From Allacma fusca (Eukaryota; Arthropoda; Collembola; Symphypleona; Sminthuridae), in assembly GCA_947179485.1 (NCBI GenBank), contig OX359245.1, positions 56,903,067 to 56,967,066 of the forward strand: a stretch of 64,000 nucleotides of DNA, read 5' to 3'. Under the pieces are notes generated by a model, which saw only the letters and a program-made list of their open reading frames with translations, had not been told where the DNA came from and did no database searches. Positions within the stretch are counted from its first letter, which is position 1. Each line of letters starts with the position of its first letter. Position numbers and translations under genes: made by a program. Positions 57,739 to 64,000 of this stretch are shown here, in pieces.

Positions 57739-59304
57739 TTAGGAGTATTTCGGTCTCAGAATTAATTTCACTTTGGTTTCTGTATCGCCTAAATCTAATT
57801 GTTGACCATTTTTGTTTACCGACGTAATTCGAAAAAATTGAACGTGTGCACGCTCCATCGGTAAAAACTCGACTGGATTGAAACTGAGATTTTGTTCGCT
57901 TTTATCTTCGTCTATATCCTCTGCATCGATTTCTCGAAGTAATGGAATGAGTTTATTATTATAAAATTGAATTTGAACTAGATCACATAGGACCAGAGTG
58001 ACATCAGACGTGCTTTTTAGCAATTCAATTTCCAATTTAATTCTTTCTTGCTCACGTTCGTCTTCTTCCCATTGTTCGAGAAAAATATGTCTTCGTAAAT
58101 GCATGACGCTTTTACTATTTATCACTGTTCCTTTACGAAACCCAAAGTACTCACAAAGTGCATCGGGAAAATGTATGGTTATATCATCCCTCAAGTGTTT
58201 AGCAAACAATGTGTTGCCTTCAATTATAAACTCAATTCTCGTGTCGGGATATACGCCTGCTTTAAATGTTTTATGAATTTCACTAATAACCGTTTCGGGT
58301 TTTAAATCCGGTGGTTCATTTATGGGCAACTTATAGTTTAATATCATTCCGACAGCAAACAGTACAGTCTCCTGTTCCTGTAGACTATTTGTAAAAAGCT
58401 TTACATCAAAATCAGCACCGGATTTGTACTGACCAGGTTTGAAGTAGTCAGTTGTAAATCCAAGAAGATTTTGTATTATTAATGGTATGGAGATATATTC
58501 ACAATATTTATCTCTAAAAATAATTTCGGTTTTTAAATTGTCAAAACTAAATGTAATAAAAAAATCAATCTCCCACTGCTTGAATTTTTCGTTTAGATCT
58601 TTTAGAAACGCTCTATACTCTTCATATTTGTTCCCTGGAGGTCTATGATAAACGTATACGGATGGAAATGTTTGATGAATACCAATTAAGTTGACATTAG
58701 ATCGATAGTGCACAACCTTAAATCGGAAGCTGCTCACTAAACGAATTTGCTCAAATTTTATTTAACTAATTACTTCACTCGCCATATTTCGTCGTGGTAA
58801 AATCCAATAACGAGTAAACCCGAATAAATAAGTTAAGTTTCTATTCATTATAAAATATTTTTCCATACTTCTTTCTTCGTACATGAGCTGGATTAATCCT
58901 TCGGTAGGGGAAATATCAACTTTTGTGGCAGTTATGGGAATATTATTTTTTTGGCTTCATTGTTAAATCCTTTTATGAATTCCGATATATTATCTGTAAA
59001 TTTCTGTAAGTCAACCGTTGTAACAGTTGCTGTCGGGAAATCTGGAAACAATTTTTCTTGCTTCTTCTCTGCTAATTTTTAGTGTGAAGCGTATTTTTGC
59101 AAGCCCAATCTCGTATGTATCGCGTTGTAATTTAAAAGGTGGGTTAACTTCGCTTATAAAACTTGTGCTTGTGTTTTGTGGAAATTGTTGTAAATTTGCT
59201 TTACTCGAACTAAACAAATGAAATGTTTCTGATGTAAGATTGCTAGAATCGTTGAAAGTTTCGGGGAGAAAACTGCTTCTTCTGGCAGAAGAAAACCTTA
59301 TCAC
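57739..59304 (-). pseudogene. Polinton penton-like/minor capsid protein, broken
   Basis: The N-terminal part (59304-59011) has the layout ETFHLFSSSKAN..QFPQNTSTSF..LQRDTYEIGLAKIRF, and the C-terminal part (58737-57739) has TLVLCDLVQIQFYNNKLIPLLREID. Both belong to the recurrent Maverick protein that reads like a beta-rich capsid component. The frame shifts near 59030 and near 58940, with a stop near 58757. Neither open segment begins with ATG, supporting one broken gene of roughly 520 residues. Assignment as penton/minor capsid is by position and family resemblance. Confidence 0.65.
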
Positions 59305-59309
59305 AAGGA

Positions 59310-60349
59310 CTATGTCACTTTAAAAAGTTCAAGTTCGTAAAAACTTCCAATAACTGGTTCACCCTCTAAGCTTGTTATCAAATATGTAAATGGGTCGGTG
59401 GGCTGTATAGCTGATATTTTAAACTTTTCATTGCTCCAACCGGCAGCATATCCTTAAACAGCACATGCGCATTTGAAAATTAGACAGCAATGGCAAATAA
59501 TCTTTCTAGAAAATAGAAAATGTACTTAAGTTTTGAATAAAAAATAAAACAAACTAAACCTTTCTCAAATTGTAATTTTGTTTTGGAGATTCGAACGATA
59601 TCGCCAATTTGGTACTTTGGTTTTCTATGTTTTTTAGCTTTACGCTTTTCAATAGTATCAGCGTACATCCGCTGCCAGACATCGTTCTCATTATCTTGAT
59701 TTACATCGTCTGGTCTCATTTGAATTGAACGGTGGAACGATGTATTGTATGACTTTGTGAATTCTTTCAGTACGTCCACAATTCTGTTTGTGTTTTTCTC
59801 GGTCATGTACCGCTCTAACCGTGTCCAGAGAGTACGAATCAAACGTTCCAAGAAACTGACTTTGATTTCAGTATAGACGTAATACCATTTGATACCTTTT
59901 GACTTCAGGTATTATTGAAATGTTCGTGATGTATAATCAGTCCCTCGATCGGTGAATAGAGTAAATGGTATTGCCTTTGACTCTCTAAGAATGGAGTTAA
60001 ACGCGCCTATCATTGCCATGCTATCTTTAGACTTTAATGCCCTTGTATATGCTTTACGACTAAATAGGTACATAACAACAAGAATAAATTTTGTGTTGTT
60101 ATTGTCTTTTGAAATTACTCGAATATCTTTTAAATCGGAACCCCAAATTTGGTTTATAAAATAAACCATAGTCCGTCGCCGTTTGAACTGTTTGCGAACT
60201 GCATAATGTAAACTAAATGAATCTAATTTCCGCCGCTCCTTTTCAACTTGGTGTTTATTCGTTAGTTTTCGGTTTTTCATGAAACCAGCTAAACCCGAAA
60301 AAGAACCACTAAGTCTTTGACTCACGTAATCTCTTGTTATTTCAGCCAT
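59310..60349 (-). pseudogene. Polinton retroviral-type integrase, one stop, one intron
   Basis: The ATG at 60349 opens a frame with the typical LHYAVRKQFKRRR segment and the DDE core: IWGSDLKDI (first D), FTLFTDRGTDYTS (second D) and FLERLIRTLW (E). A TAA at 59912-59914 interrupts between the second D and E. The C-terminal SH3/chromo-like part (WSNEKFKI..P..TYLITSLEGEPVIGSFYELELF) becomes continuous only if a 107-nt GT-AG intron (59453-59559) is removed. The gene ends at 59310. Integrase inserts the element with a short target duplication. It is nearly intact compared with its neighbours. Confidence 0.9.
59453..59559 (-). other. predicted intron in the Polinton integrase
   Basis: On the minus strand the segment starts GTTTAGTT and ends GCTGTTTAAG. 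Its removal joins FEKG to YAAGWSNEKF, the expected family continuation. Without splicing the frame ends in a non-conserved, hydrophobic tail. Confidence 0.7.
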
Positions 60350-60405
60350 GTTTTTTCACAAAATATGTTAACTGTTGGGCATTTATTGACACACAAGTTA
60401 TGGTA

Positions 60406-62689
60406 TTAACAAACGAGAATTGTTTTTAATTTATTACACTTTTCTTTTAATCTTTCCTCTTCAGCGATTGTGTACTGAATGGTGTTCTGGATTTCAGCGC
60501 TGTAATTAAATCTTGATTTTGGGATAGTTGAATCCAGAATCATGATATCCTCTAGAGCTTTAACTCTGCTCAAAGCAGTGTAGTCTAATGCGTTATTACC
60601 TTTGGAACCGAGGAAGTAAACAAGTTTTGGAAGTGTTACGCTCTGTGTTTTGTGAATAGTTAAAGCAAATGCTAGAATTAATGGAAAGCGTTTTGGTGCA
60701 GTTGGAAGATTTACATTTAACATTAAATTATTCACAGATTTTTTCTGATCAAGTGTCATATTTTCAAGAAAGATAGGCACACCGCGATATCCATCCTTAC
60801 TATATATGTACAAATTTCGTACCTGTATATTTTGGAAAATCAACGAGAATATAGTTGACGGATCTGGAAGTTTTGCTGTCTTCAGAATCACTCGGCGACG
60901 ATTCATCGGAATCTGAATCGCACATCGTCTCGTGCATTGGGGATGTGGCATCCGATGCAGTATAAACAACTTCAAGAACTGTACCAACTGATCCGTTCAC
61001 AAGCCCAAATTTAGTTTGTAAATTCTTCCGGAGCATAACAGAGCAGTTTCTGCAGACTCTCAAAGGGTCTTCAATAAACTCAGCTAGGATAGATTCGACG
61101 TCATGAATTTGACTGTTAGTGGATTTGGACGTATAAGTCAACATTTTGCTGTTTTCAAAAATAAGAAAATGATAAAAAGAAATAGAAGAGTATATGTTTA
61201 GAAATTTGTACATATCTTTAAAATATACATTATATTTATAATGTCTTTCATGTACTTATTATATTTGTTGGCAAGTGCATTTGTGTAGTAGATGTGCACG
61301 GCTGTGCTAAAATTGGACTTCTCGTCTTCGGATAAATTCGTCTCCATTCGGGATCGTAAAATGTCCAAATCAGTGTCTGCTACAATTCCATGGAACACAT
61401 GCTCGAGGAGCATTTTGAATCTTTCCTGCATCAGTGAAGTATGGCTGGTGCGATATGATTCAGTGAAGTAAATACAATCAAACGATTTGTACAACAGAGA
61501 GGCTTGGACTAGCTCAGGGTGACTTTCCAATATTAGCTCTGTTGGCTTGTACAAAGGGATGCCAAATAGAGGCTGTAATTGGAAAATGTCACCCACCAGG
61601 ATGACATTTCGTCCACTGAAATTATAGTCGGAATAAATAGGATCAATTCGTTTCATGAATTGATTGATGTAGTCAAAAAGTTCCAGACCCATTGTCGAGA
61701 ACTCGTCAAAAATTATCCACTGCACATTTTTGAACCTACACTAAGTTTCAGTGTTTATCACGCGGGTCCTCAGAGCAGTTTATGGTTTCTCGTTGCTGAT
61801 TCGAATACCAAACGCTGAATGTATGGTGATTCCATTACAGTCGAAAGCTGCTACGCCCATATATGAGCATAATATGTATTCAAATTTATCGTGTTGTCTG
61901 ACCCTTTTTTTTCGAATATTGTTTGAAGATGATTAATCAACATTGTTTTACCGGACCCAGGAAGTCCTCCAACAATAAGTGTCAACGGTGAAGTTCTTTG
62001 GTTATGTAAGGATTTCACCATTTGCTTTTTACCAAGCTTAATTACATTTTCTTGATCCCAATTTAAGTCTGAGTAAGTCACATTTGAATCTGCAACTTTT
62101 CCTGAAGTGAATGATATTAGCTTCTGGGTCCTGTAGAAATCACTGCGTTTCAAATTTGTTGTTGCACACATTATGTCAGGTATTAAAATTGTGTTTGTCG
62201 CAGCCTCAACAATTGCTAAAAGCCATGACGTGCGGGGGGAAGTATCCATTCCTCGTTCTCAGGCAACACATCGTCAGGTGGTAGTGGTGTATGCCAATGA
62301 CCAGTTACAATGTCCGTATGTGTTACATTTATTAACTTGGCTTTGCGTAATCGTGCACATAAATACTTACTGTAAGTAAATTTGGATTTAAAAGATTTCA
62401 TTTGTTTTTCCCACGATCCAGAAAAACCAAAATTATCCTTACCACCCAGAAAATGAGTTCCTGTATGTTTTTTAATAAACTTTAGTGGGTGCTTTTGCCT
62501 TTTTTGACAGTTTGAACAACGAAATGCATTTCCTTTTATTCTGTTATAGCACTGAAGTTGTTCCATTAGTTCTTTCGTTTTCGTCTTTGGGTGACACTTA
62601 AAGCAAACATCTAATCTCTTACTACACGGTCCTAAAACTGAACCAAGACAATAAAAATGGTCACCAGTATGAATATTAGGTTCCTTCAT
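60406..62689 (-). pseudogene. PIF1-type helicase with N-terminal Cys cluster, broken
   Basis: The ATG at 62689 begins a Cys-rich region (CSKRLDVCFKCH; FRCSNCQKRQ). Then follow Walker A (GLPGSGKT, about 61950), Walker B (IIFDEFSTMG), motif III (GDIFQLQPL), the block LRKNLQTKFGLVNGSVGTVLEV, and motif VI-like FALTIHKTQSVTLPK with DYTALSRV. These are PIF1/RecD-like SF1B helicase motifs. Breaks are frameshifts near 62230, 61860 and 60830 and stops near 61786 and 61741. An 80-nt GT-AG intron (61149-61228) restores one junction. It lies upstream of and co-directional with integrase (56-nt gap), so it is probably part of the element; a captured host helicase is also possible. Confidence 0.85.
61149..61228 (-). 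other. predicted intron in the helicase
   Basis: On the minus strand the segment runs GTATATTT...GAAAACAG with a long pyrimidine-rich tract before the acceptor. Removing it joins the frame ending KYMKDIINI to KMLTYTSKSTNSQ in phase. Confidence 0.7.
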
Positions 62690-63367
62690 GATATTTCCTA
62701 ACTATAGTTGAAACTGATTGTGCACTTCGCCACCCTCGATTTCTTCGAATCGAATCAAATCTCGCTAACTCTATGGTTATTGAACTTGGAATATTTCCTT
62801 AGAGCGACACAAAGTCTCACTTACAAAGTCAATTATGTCACTTATATCCCACAAAGTTAATTCGAAATCCATTTCGAATCGGTCTAAATGGTAAGTATAT
62901 TCGTTGGCTACAAAAATGTTTACACATGTGAATCCTTGTTACAAACAGTTTCTGCGTTTAATATACTTCAATATTCTGGAACTAGTGTTATTGCCTGCTT
63001 GCGTCTCTACATAACTTGCGGTCAAAATGAAAGGAAGGCATGATTTAATACAAGAAAAATATAAATGATGACAAATATGGAGGGGGTTAGCAACGCAACC
63101 ACCCACACATAAGAAATCTAAAATAAATTTCGAGTAACCAATTAGAATTACAATCCCTTAAAATACGAATCGAATTAACCAATCAGAAAAACACGCTCCT
63201 CCTATCAATAATATTTCCACGAATCACCTTCTCAGTTCACTGAGCATAACAAACGTGAAAGTATAATTATCCGATGAGAACATTTGTGTCGCATCATTTT
63301 ATTACCAACCTTCAATCAGTGTAAACCGAAAAAATGCCGAAAAAGAATCATTACAGAAGACTCGTGC
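62690..63367. promoter_or_regulatory. divergent non-coding region between helicase and plus-strand gene
   Basis: AT-rich region with TTCGAAT words near 62745-62880 and two CCAAT boxes (AACCAATTAG near 63138, AACCAATCAG near 63178). It separates a minus-strand and a plus-strand gene, so it may be a bidirectional promoter. This is inferred from position only. Confidence 0.4.
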
Positions 63368-63917
63368 ATGGGGACATTGAAGAGATACAAACAATCGAAA
63401 TATCCTCCAGTTTCGTTTAACGAAAATCAAGATAGTAGTGGCGAAGACAATGAGTTAACCAGTGTGGACGATGTGCCATGGAACAAAAGTTTTTTCGTTG
63501 GAAATGGTGTTATCTAGGCAAGAATAATTTTGTCATTGTTTTTGAGTTATTTATGTTTTTAAGTTATACTAATAATATCTATAATATTATCTAATAATAA
63601 ATATAATGTAAACGAAATATTACATTTTACAGTGTGGCAACGTTTTAGTTCGAAAAGCTTTCAATTCTTTCTATGAGTGTGACTTTTACTACTTGGGAAG
63701 GGAGAATGTCACACACAATAACCGCTTCTGGGTTCGTTTTTCCCAACTGGAATCACTTCAAGTGATTCAGTTAGTTGAAACGATCCTAAAACAGTTTGAG
63801 GATACACCAAAGGGTGAACTGCTTCCCTTTTTCAAGGGTAATAAAGACCGAGCAGTCATGGCAGTTGGTCAACAACGCAAAGCGGAATTTTGGCAAGAAC
63901 CAGATCTCTCAACATAA
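63368..63917 (+). CDS. unrecognised two-exon gene at right end of the Polinton region
   Basis: A frame with ATG at 63368 (MGTLKRYKQSKYPP) runs to an acidic segment (DSSGEDNELTSVDDVPWNKSFF) near 63510. After about 115 nt, an acceptor TTTTACAG (ending 63632) opens a frame (VRKAFNSFYECDFYYLG, then RFWVRFSQLESLQVIQLVETIL) to the stop at 63917. The likely donor is GGT|GTTATC near 63508-63514, a weak site. I do not recognise the protein. Alternative reading: two unrelated short frames. Confidence 0.4.
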
Positions 63918-64000
63918 AACACCCGCATTCGAGTTACTCGATGTGAGATCACTGTGTCCTACCTATTCCACTTTAATCGACCTGTCTCGCCCGAAAAAAA

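Larger units (their letters stand above)
50268..63917 (-). mobile_element. Polinton/Maverick element, degenerate, ends unresolved
   Basis: The minus strand carries a protein-primed DNA polymerase B, retroviral-type integrase, FtsK/HerA packaging ATPase, capsid proteins and a helicase, packed with abutting or overlapping starts and stops. That combination defines Polintons/Mavericks (adintovirus-like integrated elements). No adenain-type cysteine protease was recognised. Breaks occur in most genes. Terminal inverted repeats and the 6-bp target duplication were not found; the right end may be beyond the window. Limits given are the outermost supported genes. Confidence 0.9.

Noticed and set aside
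60800-60830. A very short intron at the last helicase frame change
   Set aside because: The GT-AG candidate would be under 30 nt, too short for splicing. A simple frameshift explains it better.

Overview
The window looks like a repeat-rich, AT-rich nuclear segment from an arthropod, probably a hexapod. Short GT-AG introns, a protostome-type ionotropic receptor (IR), several hAT miniature transposons, a Ty3/gypsy element and a Polinton/Maverick all fit that. I cannot name the species.

Host genes. There are six paralogous CRAL-TRIO (SEC14-like) lipid-transfer genes: A 4986-6672, B 12796-14316, C 21010-22436, D 24471-27168 (all minus), E 37244-38669 (plus) and F 39509-49350 (minus). All share a seven-exon layout whose first six exon lengths are identical (42, 76, 44, 118, 207, 81 nt). 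A-E read through to a stop. F has a one-base deletion in its last exon, and an 8-kb retrotransposon sits in its third intron. Between D and E lie an initiator tRNA-Met gene (30081-30152, minus) and an intronless divergent IR gene (31392-33473, minus).

Mobile DNA. Five short elements have hAT signatures (matched termini plus exact 8-bp target duplications): 10851-11991, 18239-19491, 25936-26915, 29591-30029 and 33774-34732. Each is filled with its own short repeat motif. A 2.1-kb non-autonomous LTR element occupies 2436-4530. A nearly complete but mutated Ty3/gypsy element occupies 40825-48863, with a 4-bp target duplication, gag, pol and an extra unrecognised ORF downstream of pol. Fragments of a LINE reverse transcriptase and of a BED-finger hAT transposase are also present.

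Polinton/Maverick. From about 50.3 kb to at least 62.7 kb, minus-strand genes form a virus-like cluster. In transcription order they are a PIF1-type helicase, a retroviral-type integrase, a penton-like/minor capsid protein, a very basic protein, a truncated major capsid protein, a packaging ATPase, two small conserved proteins, a possible signal-peptide/membrane protein and protein-primed DNA polymerase B. Starts and stops abut or overlap as in a virus. Most genes carry stops or frameshifts, so the copy is defective. Two short apparent spliceosomal introns (in integrase and helicase) restore reading frames. A possible two-exon plus-strand gene lies to the right of the helicase. The element ends were not found, and the right end may lie outside the window.
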